Positions 17,959 to 26,573 of a DNA stretch of 64,000 bases are shown piece after piece. Under the pieces are notes generated by a model. It was not told the origin of the DNA and did no database searches. It saw only the letters and a program-made list of their open reading frames with translations. Location: positions 62,001-126,000 of the forward strand of contig NZ_JBLWFS010000010.1 of assembly GCF_048323755.1 (NCBI RefSeq), in the 5' to 3' direction. The position numbers and the translations under genes are program-made. Position 1 is the first letter of the stretch; every line of letters begins with the position of its first letter. Source of the DNA: Alkalihalobacterium sp048323755. GTDB taxonomy: Bacteria; Bacillota; Bacilli; Bacillales; Bacillaceae_F.

Positions 17959-17974
17959 TGCAAGAGTTGTGCCA
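17959..17974 (-). promoter_or_regulatory. sigma-54 promoter of the transporter-dipeptidase unit
   Basis: Read on the minus strand, TGGCACAACTCTTGCA is a full consensus -24/-12 element (TGGCAC, five bases, TTGCA), 43 bp before the transporter start. Confidence 0.85.
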
Positions 17975-18186
17975 GAACGGCGAAAAGGGTCTTAATCACG
18001 AAATTGTCAGTTAATAGCAGTATTTGTATATGTTTAGGGTTTTTATTGGTTCTTTTAGGTCTTTGATTGGTTATATAGGTTGTTTGATAACCATTAAATA
18101 AGAGAGTGGATTGCGATAAAAGTAAAAGAATAGATTAGTTTTAGAAAATTAACATAGCTCTTTGAATAGTACTTTTTCAAATCGGT

Positions 18187-18207
18187 TTCTTGGTCTATAA
18201 CCAAGAA
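18187..18207. promoter_or_regulatory. candidate activator palindrome
   Basis: TTCTTGGT, five bases, ACCAAGAA is a perfect 8-bp dyad about 215 bp upstream of the sigma-54 promoter at 17959. The distance suits an enhancer; the binding protein is unknown. Confidence 0.35.
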
Positions 18208-18344
18208 GACCTATAATAGGTAATTTTCCACAATAAACTCTTTAATATTACAATATATGGTACTATTAAATTAACTTCACTTCTTAGTTGGAATAAACTT
18301 AATCGTGGTTGAGAGGAGAACATCAAAAGTGGAACCAAAAGCAA

Positions 18345-18452
18345 GAAACATGAACCGAAAGCCGAGAATGGAGTGCGGTAGAGGGAGAAATTAGGAGAAA
18401 GCGTGAATCAAAGGCACACAATGGCGATCAGTAGAGGGGAAAACAGGTTCAC
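18345..18452. repeat. 53-bp repeat family, locus 1
   Basis: One full unit (18377-18429, beginning GGTAGAGGGA) plus flanking partial units. Related units lie at 47138-47261 and, inverted, at 59148-59258. Confidence 0.6.
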
Positions 18453-18503
18453 AAAGATCTGCTGTCTCAGCAAAAACAAATGTGAAAGGAATAGTTTAAA
18501 TAA

Positions 18504-18707
18504 ATGCAATCAAAGAGAGCGTTATTTTCCCTTGTTTTAAGTTGCATCCTTTTTACCGGATGTTCAGTCGGGGAATACGAGTCGAAAAAACTGGAAACGA
18601 TTAGTGCATTAAAGGCAGATCAAGAGGGAGTTGTTTTTATATCTACTGACATGGGTGAAACGGAAAAATTCTTAGAAACAATACCTGATATTGAGTATAA
18701 GAATTAG
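18504..18707 (+). CDS. small lipoprotein, hypothetical
   Basis: This 67-residue protein has a lipoprotein signal peptide: basic start MQSKRA, hydrophobic core, and lipobox LFTGC with the lipid-bearing cysteine at residue 20. The mature part is only about 48 residues and acidic. GAAAGGAA lies before the ATG. It is presumably attached to the outer face of the membrane. No family recognised. Confidence 0.65.
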   Translation: MQSKRALFSLVLSCILFTGCSVGEYESKKLETISALKADQEGVVFISTDMGETEKFLETIPDIEYKN

Positions 18708-18792
18708 CTAGTTACTACAAGAGAAGCTCTTTTACTTCATCCAAAATAATATAATGACTAAGATCTTATTTAATTGTACATATGGAGGCACA

Positions 18793-19596
18793 ATGAAAAG
18801 CATTTGGCAGAAAGATAATTATTTTTACACGTTAGAGCCTTTAACACAAAATATAGTTACACAAGCAGAGGAAAGTCTAAAAGTAAAATTACCGAAGTCC
18901 TATATCCAACTCCTGAATAAACAGAATGGTGGTCACATCAAATACACTACTTACCCTACCAACGAACCAACCAATATGGGGGAAAACTATATTCATGTTG
19001 ACCACCTGTTAGGTATTGGTGAAAAGGATAGTATACTAGACAGTCAGTATTTAATTCAGGAATGGGGGCTGCCTAAGGATATTGTCATTTTATCAGGTGA
19101 GGGTGAATCCTGGATTGCTTTTGATTACAGGAATACGAAAGAAGATCCACTGGTCATTTACATAGAATGTGAGAGCGAAGAGGACAAGGTGATCAAGCTT
19201 GCAAACTCGTTTGAAGAGTTTTTAAACGGATTAACTTTGCATGATGATAGTCACCAAGAGTTAATAGATGATATTAATGAAGAAAATCAAAAATCGTGGA
19301 CGACAGAAGCAATAGTTCAAGCATTGTCCTCCAATAATAATGAAGAAATCGTTCAAGCATTCAATTACCTGCACGCGCTTAAGAAGAAGCAATTGATAGA
19401 ATTAAAATACATAACAATACTTGAAAACAAGATTATCGAACTACTTGGAAACAGTAATGAACAGATTAGAGAAATTGCTGCGCTATATGCTGTGCACTTT
19501 AATGAAAAACGATTATTTTCACCAGATTATATCGAACAAATTCTCAAAGTCCTTCGTGAAGATGAGAACTTAGCGGTTTACGTAGAAATGTTTTAA
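18793..19596 (+). CDS. SMI1/KNR4 (SUKH) family protein
   Basis: This is a protein of about 267 residues whose first 150 residues match the SMI1/KNR4 fold. Marks are LPKSYIQLLNKQNGGHI, then LGIGEKDSIL, then ILSGEGESWIAFDYR. The C-terminal 100 residues are helical. I choose ATG 18793, which has GGAGG at a four-base distance; the upstream ATG 18754 has none. SUKH proteins often act as immunity proteins against polymorphic toxins, but no toxin gene is next to it, so a housekeeping role is equally possible. A lipoprotein gene precedes it by 85 bp. Confidence 0.75.
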   Translation: MKSIWQKDNYFYTLEPLTQNIVTQAEESLKVKLPKSYIQLLNKQNGGHIKYTTYPTNEPTNMGENYIHVDHLLGIGEKDSILDSQYLIQEWGLPKDIVILSGEGESWIAFDYRNTKEDPLVIYIECESEEDKVIKLANSFEEFLNGLTLHDDSHQELIDDINEENQKSWTTEAIVQALSSNNNEEIVQAFNYLHALKKKQLIELKYITILENKIIELLGNSNEQIREIAALYAVHFNEKRLFSPDYIEQILKVLREDENLAVYVEMF

Positions 19597-19765
19597 TAAT
19601 CTATTTAGACCAAAGATTGCTGACTCTCCACTTGACGGTACTTCAATTGCTAATTAAGATGGAAGTATCTTACTTAGGAGGGTTTTGTTTGAATCACTTC
19701 TGTTTAGAACTGGTAGGCGCCTTTTCTATATAATAATAAAATGATAGAGGAGCGTGTTTACGGAT

Positions 19766-20509
19766 ATGAGTCTATACTTTTTTGAGGCATTTGAAAATTT
19801 AATTAGGTTAGCACCAGGTAGCGAGACATCAACTAAAAAAGCTATTTCTATGCTAGATGTAGATGTAAAAGATCACCTGAGAATACTAGATATTGGATGC
19901 GGTACAGGAAGTCATACAATGATTTTGGCGGAAATGTTTCCTGCAGCCGATATCACAGCCATTGATACGCATGAAGGATTTTTAAATGAACTAAAGAAAA
20001 AAGTGGTAAAAAATCGTCTTGAAAATCGAGTTGAAGTAAGGAATGTATCGATGTTTGAGCTAGATTTTCCTTTAGAACATTTCGATCTCATTTGGGCAGA
20101 AGGTACGATCTATATCGCTGGGTTTCAAAATGGCTTAAGAGACTGGAAAAAGTACCTTAAACCGGATGGGTATCTTGTTTGTAGTGAAATCTCTTGGCTA
20201 AATAACCATCCTTCTTTAGAGTGTAAAACGTTTTGGGAGACAGCGTATCAAGAGATGGATACGATTGTAAATAAAATAACACAAGTCGAACAAAACAATT
20301 ATCATTACCAATTTTCTTTTGGCCTTCCGAAAGAAGATTGGACAGTGCAATACTACAGTCCACTTGAAGCAAATCTCAATAAAATGGTGCAAAAATATCC
20401 ACAAAACGAGGATGCTTTAAAAGTGGTGCAAATGTTGCGCGAAGAAATCGAACTGTACGATAAACATTCCGATGATTACAGCTATGTGTTCTATGGAATG
20501 AGAAAATAA
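19766..20509 (+). CDS. class I SAM-dependent methyltransferase
   Basis: This is a protein of about 247 residues with the SAM-binding motif I ILDIGCGTGSHTMILAE, an acidic motif II end (ITAIDTH) and a motif IV-like LIWAEGTIY. The N-terminus YFFEAFENLIRLAPGS is found in a Bacillus methyltransferase group. I favour ATG 19766; a GTG at 19754 sits only two bases from the GAGGAG ribosome binding site. Substrate unknown. Confidence 0.8.
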   Translation: MSLYFFEAFENLIRLAPGSETSTKKAISMLDVDVKDHLRILDIGCGTGSHTMILAEMFPAADITAIDTHEGFLNELKKKVVKNRLENRVEVRNVSMFELDFPLEHFDLIWAEGTIYIAGFQNGLRDWKKYLKPDGYLVCSEISWLNNHPSLECKTFWETAYQEMDTIVNKITQVEQNNYHYQFSFGLPKEDWTVQYYSPLEANLNKMVQKYPQNEDALKVVQMLREEIELYDKHSDDYSYVFYGMRK

Positions 20510-20529
20510 TAAAGTAGATTAAGGACGAG

Positions 20530-20556
20530 AAGGGCTGACGCAATCGGCCCTTTTTT
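20530..20556 (+). terminator. Rho-independent terminator
   Basis: AAGGGCTGA and TCGGCCCTT form a stem followed by six T residues, just after the methyltransferase gene. Confidence 0.8.
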
Positions 20557-20787
20557 ACATTCAATGATTAAAAATTAAGGAAACTCTATCGATAAAGAAT
20601 TAAAAATAAGTTGGACAAGAGCAATTCTGTAAACAGTTTAATTGAATTGATACCTATAGTGGTATAAGATGGGTTATATAAGTAACGGTATGAACATAAC
20701 ATAACGCTGTTTATTAGCATTAAACAAAAATATTTAATTAACGATTACCCGTAATAATAGCTAAGTGAATTGGGAGGAGTATCTAGA

Positions 20788-21387
20788 ATGAGCGACTGGA
20801 ATACACGTTTTAGTAGTGAAGAATATGTTTACGGAACAGAACCGAATGAATTTTTAAAAGAAATGCAGAAAAAGTTAAACCTTTCTGGCCAGGCTTTGGC
20901 AATTGCAGAAGGCGAAGGTCGTAATGCCGCCTTTTTAGCTGAACAAGGACTAAACGTTACGGCATGGGATTATGCGGAGTCAGGTTTACTTAAAACGAAA
21001 AAGTTAGCTGAAGCTAAAGGCGTATCAGTGAAGACGGAACTCGTTGACTTAAATGATGCCAAGTGGCAACCTAATCAATGGGATGAGATTGTTTGTGTTT
21101 TTGGACATTTTCCAGAAGAACTTCGAAAGAAAACACTTAAAGGTGTAAAAGAAGCAGTAAAGCCAGGAGGCTATTTTATTACCGAAGTTTATTCCCATTA
21201 TCAAATTCCTTATCAAAGTGGCGGTCCACAAACCGTTGAGCTTCTTTACGAACCAGATGAGTTTTTACGGTGCTTTTCAGATTGGCGTATTGTCCACTTT
21301 TTTATGGGAGAAGTTGTTCGACACGAGGGGAAGTTACATAATGGATTGTCGCATGTCATTCAGTTTGTTGGACAAAAACCAGAGTAG
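20788..21387 (+). CDS. class I SAM-dependent methyltransferase, TehB-like
   Basis: This 199-residue protein starts MSDWNTRFSSEEYVYGTEPNEFL, of which the FSSEEYVYG..PNEFL pattern is typical of a family near tellurite methyltransferases. AIAEGEGRNAAFLAEQG is motif I with an unusual AEGEGRN core, and VTAWDYAES is the acidic loop. ATG 20788 is chosen because GGGAGGAG stands before it. A role in methylating small molecules or thiol-reactive oxyanions is inferred from the family only. Confidence 0.8.
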   Translation: MSDWNTRFSSEEYVYGTEPNEFLKEMQKKLNLSGQALAIAEGEGRNAAFLAEQGLNVTAWDYAESGLLKTKKLAEAKGVSVKTELVDLNDAKWQPNQWDEIVCVFGHFPEELRKKTLKGVKEAVKPGGYFITEVYSHYQIPYQSGGPQTVELLYEPDEFLRCFSDWRIVHFFMGEVVRHEGKLHNGLSHVIQFVGQKPE

Positions 21388-21538
21388 ATAACCGTATTTA
21401 TAATAAAACTTAATATTAATTTCGATCATTCATTACTATGGTGTTTTTTACGGAATATTGATCAGAAAAATGAACAATCCGAAACTTTCTTTCTACTTAT
21501 ACACATTGTACGAAATCAAAAATGATAGGGGATAAGAA

Positions 21539-21970
21539 ATGGAGAAACTACAAAGATATCTTTTTATCTCTATTATTTTGATAGTTGCTGTCGGTATAGC
21601 CTCCATGTTGTGGAATGCATATGAAAACGAGCCGGAACTGACCATTCCAGAATGGGGGATGGTTCCTCATAATGATACCGACTATGCTTATGCAGTACTC
21701 ATTTTAGATGAAAAGCATAAACAAGTGAAAACTTTAGATGAGGTAAAAGTGGGGAGTACGTCAATATTAGACCAATATGGGATTGCAGCAATACCTCAGC
21801 GTTTTCCTAACTTGTGGGAGCAACAAGAAAAATTACAGTTTCCCCTTGAACTGGAGCCTAATACCGAATACCATATTATCTTGTCTTCGAAGGACGATGA
21901 TTTTTTCGAACAGGTGGACGAATATGGAATCGATATGTACTTTAATGACTTTTGGTATAATGTCAACTGA
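21539..21970 (+). CDS. membrane-anchored hypothetical protein
   Basis: This 143-residue protein has an N-terminal hydrophobic helix (residues 7-26) and an acidic, aromatic extracytoplasmic domain containing ELTIPEWGMVPHNDTDYAYA. It may be anchored or secreted; no lipobox. AGGGGA precedes the ATG. A terminator follows. No family recognised. Confidence 0.65.
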   Translation: MEKLQRYLFISIILIVAVGIASMLWNAYENEPELTIPEWGMVPHNDTDYAYAVLILDEKHKQVKTLDEVKVGSTSILDQYGIAAIPQRFPNLWEQQEKLQFPLELEPNTEYHIILSSKDDDFFEQVDEYGIDMYFNDFWYNVN

Positions 21971-22027
21971 TCTAAAATAGTTTTGACATACTACACATTC
22001 TTAATAGTATAATTAAAAATCTTTAAT

Positions 22028-22071
22028 AAAAAGACGACGAAAACCAATAAGGTCTTCGCAGTCTTTTTGTT
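22028..22071 (+). terminator. Rho-independent terminator
   Basis: AAAAAGAC and GTCTTTTT pair, with inner CGAA/TTCG pairing, followed by T-rich sequence. Confidence 0.65.
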
Positions 22072-22120
22072 TGTATACCGATTTGTATGAACTTATTTTT
22101 TCTAATTATCGCTTAATAAT

Positions 22121-22139
22121 TGACAATGATTATCATTAC
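22121..22139. promoter_or_regulatory. Fur box
   Basis: TGACAATGATTATCATTAC closely matches the 7-1-7 Fur box of Bacillus. It lies 111 bp before the FhuF-like gene and indicates iron repression of the following genes. Confidence 0.85.
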
Positions 22140-22249
22140 AGATACGATTGTACTGTACTAAAAACTGACTAAAGAATAGGTGAACGACACCTGTTATAAA
22201 TAAAGTGGCACGAGAAGGCGACTAATGCTTAACGTTTTTGGAGGTTCGT

Positions 22250-23041
22250 ATGTGTACTCAATTGATGTCATTGGAAGAACAGCAAAAATTGGCAGACTAC
22301 CGGGTTTGTTTTGAGGAAGAAAGCGCATCAATGTTAAACATTGATGTCATCGATCTGTTTGATAAGGAAAAGCTCCTATCTTTTTTAGAAGAAGTACAAG
22401 AGGAGTTACAAGCTCCAGACTTGATGGTCACGGGTTCTGCCTTTTCAAAACGATACAGTTACCTTATTATTGCCTCTGCGTTTTATTCGTTTTTAATGTT
22501 TAATAAAAAATTAAAGATGTCGCCTGAAAATTTAGCGATTTTATCTTCTACTTCTCAAGAGAAATGGTTACCTCGTCTTTTCTTTAATGATCAGACGGCT
22601 TACATACCTGAGACAAAAGAGGATCGTAAAACTTGCAGGGATGATTTAATTAAAGAGCTTTTCGTTGATCATTTAAGTCCTTTATGGGACAATATTTCAG
22701 AGCTTTGTAAAGTTCCAAAGCCCATTTTGTGGGAAAATACAGCGATTTATTTATTTTGGATTTTCGAGACGCTACTTAAGCGGGACGATCTTGCCCCAGA
22801 GTTAAGGGATATAATTCAACTTGATTTTGATTATTTTCTTTATGCGACCGAACATTCCATTTTTAAAGAATACAAAAGTCACCCAATCACTGGTTTCTAT
22901 TGTGATATGACAAGCCTGGGGGGACAAGCTGTTCGAATACGAAAAACATGCTGTCTCTATTATGCTCTTTCTGAGGAAGGGAAAATGTGTAAAGGCTGTC
23001 CACGAAGAGGAAGTTATCAGGCTTGTAACAATCTTGCCTAA
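22250..23041 (+). CDS. FhuF-like siderophore-iron reductase
   Basis: This is a protein of about 263 residues with the C-terminal iron-sulphur motif of FhuF: RKTCCLYYAL...MCKGCP, that is CC, 11 residues, C, two residues, C. FhuF-type proteins bind a [2Fe-2S] cluster and reduce ferric iron in imported siderophores. I choose ATG 22250 behind GGAGG. A Fur box lies upstream and an NIS siderophore synthetase gene follows, which fits a siderophore make-and-reduce unit. Confidence 0.8.
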   Translation: MCTQLMSLEEQQKLADYRVCFEEESASMLNIDVIDLFDKEKLLSFLEEVQEELQAPDLMVTGSAFSKRYSYLIIASAFYSFLMFNKKLKMSPENLAILSSTSQEKWLPRLFFNDQTAYIPETKEDRKTCRDDLIKELFVDHLSPLWDNISELCKVPKPILWENTAIYLFWIFETLLKRDDLAPELRDIIQLDFDYFLYATEHSIFKEYKSHPITGFYCDMTSLGGQAVRIRKTCCLYYALSEEGKMCKGCPRRGSYQACNNLA

Positions 23042-23141
23042 ATTCCCTTGAAACAAAAAGGATTCTGCTCCTTAAACTCGAATTCATTCATTAAACAGTG
23101 CTAGGGACGGTCAGCTTAGACATAAACATTAATAGGATTAC

Positions 23142-23175
23142 ATAACACAACAGCGGCTTATCGTTGTTGTGTTAT
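23142..23175. promoter_or_regulatory. hairpin between FhuF-like and IucA/IucC genes
   Basis: ATAACACAACA and TGTTGTGTTAT are a perfect 11-bp inverted repeat around a 12-base loop. There is no T run, so it is more likely an mRNA-processing or stability hairpin than a terminator. Confidence 0.5.
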
Positions 23176-23209
23176 TAGCAACCCTAAAAAGTAGAGTGGG
23201 AGTGGGTAA

Positions 23210-25153
23210 ATGTTACTTACTGAATTAAATTTAGAAACAAAAGAAATGAAAATCCATGATTTCATTGCAACTTCATATCCAGAGTTAGTGAATACATATT
23301 TAACGATCGTACCTAAAGCGCGATTTATGATCATGGAGCGAATGATCAATGCCCTGTTAAGAGAAGGGTTTATTCAAAAAGATCAAGTCGAAACGCAGCT
23401 TTCACAGTCGAAGCCAATCGAATTAACTTTTCAAAAAGGCAAGATCATCATTCCAATCGCTGAGAAGTATAGTTATGATCGATATAGGCTTGGGGTAAAT
23501 GTTACATTTGTTGATCATAAGCAGGCAGTTACTGAGGTTTTACACCCGATCTTTTTAGTGGAACTATTGAAAGAATATATGGAAGAGCAAAACATCACGT
23601 ATTCCAATTTAGAGGGATTCCAGCTAGAGCTCGCCGATAGTGTGGCTAATATGGGATTAGGGTTGTTATTTCAGGAAACGAAATATGAAGAGCTGAAAAC
23701 GATTAGTCAGAAAAACTACTGGCAAACGACGTTAGAGCTTATCAACGGCTTAGCAGTTACAGACCCAACTTTTGATCGGGCCTTATTTTTTGAGCAGTCT
23801 TGTGTGACAGGACACCAGCTTCACCCTTGTACGAAGTCCAAAGGTGGATTAACGATCGAAGAAGTTATGCAGTATTCTTCAGAGTTTGATCAAGTGGTTG
23901 AACTGTCTTTTGTGGCCCTTCATAAAGATGTCGTTTATGTAAATCCGCAGTTTGAACACCGACAAATGAACGAATTCTGGTCCAATGAATACCCGGCACT
24001 CTATGAATGTTTTATTAATAGTTGTATAGAAAAAGGAGTAAATGCTGACGAATACGTCGTTTTACCTGTTCATCCGTGGCAGAAGGATCAAACATTACCG
24101 GAATTATATGCAAGTGAGTTAGAAAAGGGCGATATCTTTTTTATTGACAATTATAAGCTCCCAACAAAGCCGACGTTGTCAGTCCGTACGGTTGCACCGA
24201 TTTCTGTCGATAAAAAATACCACCTTAAATTACCGATCAACGTACAGATGACTAGTGCTGTCCGAACGATTTCTCCAAACTCTGTCCATAATGGTCCAGA
24301 GTTAACAGGCATTATAAAAACCATTTTAGAAAGAGAAGAATACTTCAACGGAACATTTGGCGTTGCAGGTGAAGACTTTGGCATACGTTTTAACTCCACA
24401 ATCGAAAATGACACCCAATCGTATCATCGAAATAAAAATTTATCACTGCTCATTCGTCCCAATCCGGAGTCGCTCGTCAATGAAGATCAAACTGTAATGG
24501 TCGCCTGTGGATTATACAGCCCGTCTCCTGTTTCAAACCGTTTAGTCGTGTATGAGATTGTCGATCAATTCAACTTGCGCCGTCCGTCCCATTCCTTAGA
24601 AGAGAATGTAAAATCCTTCTTTAAAAAATATATCGATGTCGTTCTTTCTGGAATTATTCCATTGATGACCCGCTATGGGATTGGCCTAGAAGGACATTTA
24701 CAAAATTCATTGATCGTGTTTAAAGACGATGAGCCTGTTAAAGCGTTGATTCGAGATTTAGGCGGTGTAAGGGTTTATAAAAAAAGATTAGAACAACAAG
24801 GGGTACCTGGTACCTTTTATCCTAATTCCGTTACGATTGGTGACGATTTTGTTGAAATGCAAAACAAGGTCATCCATACGGTGTTCCAAAGTCACATCGG
24901 TGAGCTTACGGCTCATTTAGCGAGACAATATCCGATTGATGAGCAAGAGCTTTGGGATGTTGTAAGAGAAGTGTGCATCGACATTTTCATCGAACTTAAA
25001 CAGGATAATACCTTACGAGAAGATATAGAAATGGATATGGCGGCGTTGCTTGGCCAAACGGTGGAAACAAAGGCATTAACCATTATGCGGTTAAAAGATG
25101 ATGTGACCGATTATGCCTATATCGGTGTACCTAATCCGTTGTATAGAAGATAA
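23210..25153 (+). CDS. IucA/IucC family NIS siderophore synthetase
   Basis: This 647-residue enzyme belongs to the NRPS-independent siderophore (NIS) synthetases, which join carboxylic acids such as citrate to amines or alcohols using ATP. Diagnostic stretches are TGHQLHPCTKSKGG, LPVHPWQKDQ, KLPINVQMTSAVRTISPN and YGIGLEGHLQNSL, with IRDLGGVRV in the C-terminal FhuF-like fold. It follows the Fur-controlled FhuF-like gene by 168 bp in the same direction. No second synthetase or siderophore transporter is visible here, so the product cannot be named. Confidence 0.9.
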   Translation: MLLTELNLETKEMKIHDFIATSYPELVNTYLTIVPKARFMIMERMINALLREGFIQKDQVETQLSQSKPIELTFQKGKIIIPIAEKYSYDRYRLGVNVTFVDHKQAVTEVLHPIFLVELLKEYMEEQNITYSNLEGFQLELADSVANMGLGLLFQETKYEELKTISQKNYWQTTLELINGLAVTDPTFDRALFFEQSCVTGHQLHPCTKSKGGLTIEEVMQYSSEFDQVVELSFVALHKDVVYVNPQFEHRQMNEFWSNEYPALYECFINSCIEKGVNADEYVVLPVHPWQKDQTLPELYASELEKGDIFFIDNYKLPTKPTLSVRTVAPISVDKKYHLKLPINVQMTSAVRTISPNSVHNGPELTGIIKTILEREEYFNGTFGVAGEDFGIRFNSTIENDTQSYHRNKNLSLLIRPNPESLVNEDQTVMVACGLYSPSPVSNRLVVYEIVDQFNLRRPSHSLEENVKSFFKKYIDVVLSGIIPLMTRYGIGLEGHLQNSLIVFKDDEPVKALIRDLGGVRVYKKRLEQQGVPGTFYPNSVTIGDDFVEMQNKVIHTVFQSHIGELTAHLARQYPIDEQELWDVVREVCIDIFIELKQDNTLREDIEMDMAALLGQTVETKALTIMRLKDDVTDYAYIGVPNPLYRR

Positions 25154-25251
25154 AGGTTTAATATAAGAAATTAAGGGCAATAAAATAAGGGTATCGAATA
25201 GAAAGTGTTCGGTACGTCAATAATGTTGTTGTTAAAAATGGAGGGATTTTC

Positions 25252-25647
25252 ATGGCATTAACGTTTAAACAAATGGTGGGAACGGCTAAAGAAAATGTTT
25301 CTGGCATTTCTTCAGCTGACGCACGCGAAAAGATGAATCAAAACCCAAATACACTGGTCATTGATGTTCAGGACGCAGCAGATGCAGGTGCTTGTGGTTT
25401 AATTCCAAGCAGCATGAACATTTCACTAGGAATGTTACCGATCCGAGCAGATCTTGAGTTACCAGAACACCTAAGAGCATCTGAATTAGCAGATCGTAGT
25501 CGTCCAGTCATCGTCACGTGCGGGGCAGGCGGTCAAGCCGCTCTTGGCGCCTATCTTTTAAAGCAAATGGGCTTTGAAGATGTAGCCTACATAGAAGGTG
25601 GAACGACAGCTTGGAAAAATGAAGGGTTTGAAGTAGAGAACGCTTAA
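25252..25647 (+). CDS. rhodanese-like domain protein
   Basis: This 131-residue single-domain rhodanese has the fold marks TLVIDVQDAAD and the active-site loop VTCGAGGQAA with Cys90. The loop differs from the common CRxGxR thiosulfate-type loop, as it lacks arginines. It is preceded by GGAGGG. It probably carries or transfers sulphane sulphur or is a regulatory variant. A terminator follows. Confidence 0.85.
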   Translation: MALTFKQMVGTAKENVSGISSADAREKMNQNPNTLVIDVQDAADAGACGLIPSSMNISLGMLPIRADLELPEHLRASELADRSRPVIVTCGAGGQAALGAYLLKQMGFEDVAYIEGGTTAWKNEGFEVENA

Positions 25648-25689
25648 TCATAAGGTATTGAGGTCTATTTTCTTAACAACAAGTAAAAA

Positions 25690-25729
25690 AATGACGATCG
25701 ACCAGTTAAGGTTTGATCGTTATTTTTTT
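25690..25729 (+). terminator. Rho-independent terminator
   Basis: ACGATC and GATCGT with flanking A and T runs form a hairpin after the rhodanese gene. Confidence 0.7.
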
Positions 25730-25910
25730 GCCTATTTTTGGCTTAATCTGGAATGAAATTAGCACTAGAGTAGGAAAATATAAGGGCCTTAGAGAGGAAG
25801 CTTTTATATCATGAAACGTTGTTGAAGAGTTACTCATCTACCTAGAAACGATGAGATATAATTAGAAAGCCACTCAACTATATCCATGAAATAATGAAGG
25901 AGGTAAAAAT

Positions 25911-26408
25911 GTGATCGTCAACTTTAATGAAATTAACCATCACTTTTATATGCAAGTGGCATTAAAGGAAGCTGAAGAAGCTGGTAAGCGCGGGGATACA
26001 CCAATCGGTTCGATCATTGTACATAATGATGTGGTTATATCACGAGGTTCTAATCGGACGTTCACACAAGGAAATGATTTAGCGCATGCAGAAATCAATG
26101 CAATGAATAACTGCAACGCTTTCCTTAAACAAAATGCTTTGAACTGTATCCTGTACACAACCGTTGAACCGTGTATGATGTGTTTATCTACGATAATTAC
26201 TGCAAACATTAGAAACGTTGTCTTTGCCTTAGAGGATAAAAGCTTGGATATGGAGCATTTTATAAATTCGAACACTTTCATAAATAAACGTTTGCAAAAC
26301 TATCAAGGTGGGGTGCTGTCAGATCAATCGGCGCAAATTTTGAGAAGCTATAATTCACATTTAGCTACGATTATGATAAATGGGTTAGAGGCAGAGCCAT
26401 TACCGTGA
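25911..26408 (+). CDS. nucleoside/cytidine deaminase-like zinc protein
   Basis: This 165-residue protein of the CMP/dCMP and tRNA-adenosine deaminase superfamily has the zinc site HAEINAM (His59, Glu61) and EPCMMCLSTI (Cys88, Cys91). The N-terminal ALKEAEEAGKRGDTPIGSIIV resembles TadA and guanine/cytosine deaminases. GTG start follows AAGGAGG at six bases. It is probably not the housekeeping TadA, which carries a different C-terminal half; the substrate is open. Confidence 0.85.
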   Translation: MIVNFNEINHHFYMQVALKEAEEAGKRGDTPIGSIIVHNDVVISRGSNRTFTQGNDLAHAEINAMNNCNAFLKQNALNCILYTTVEPCMMCLSTIITANIRNVVFALEDKSLDMEHFINSNTFINKRLQNYQGGVLSDQSAQILRSYNSHLATIMINGLEAEPLP

Positions 26409-26462
26409 GTGGTTGCGGTTTTAGGGTGAAGCAAGTAGTCTAGTGGTAGTATGTAAGTTGAG

Positions 26463-26573
26463 GTTATCGGGTGAACAAAGTGCCAGGGGTGACAAGTGAG
26501 TTATCGGGTGAACAAACTGCCGGGAATGAAAAGTGAGTTATCGGATAGACAAAGCGTCAGGGATAAAATTGAG
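26463..26573. repeat. 37-bp tandem repeat, three copies
   Basis: Three adjacent 37-bp units start at 26463, 26500 and 26537, each beginning GTTATCGG and containing GACAA or GAACAAA. Units 1 and 2 differ at few positions; unit 3 is more diverged. A degenerate copy may precede them. Confidence 0.8.

Larger units (their letters stand above)
17916..18503. other. 588-bp regulatory and repeat-bearing intergenic region
   Basis: It contains the sigma-54 promoter at 17959-17974, two direct repeats starting ATTGGTT near 18045 and 18067, the palindrome at 18187-18207 and a 53-bp repeat unit at 18345-18452. No gene is visible. Confidence 0.6.

Noticed and set aside
18793..19596. Toxin-immunity locus
   Set aside because: The SUKH fold occurs in immunity proteins, but no polymorphic toxin or secretion gene is adjacent.
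26463..26573. CRISPR array
   Set aside because: The 37-bp units are directly adjacent with no spacers and no cas genes are near.
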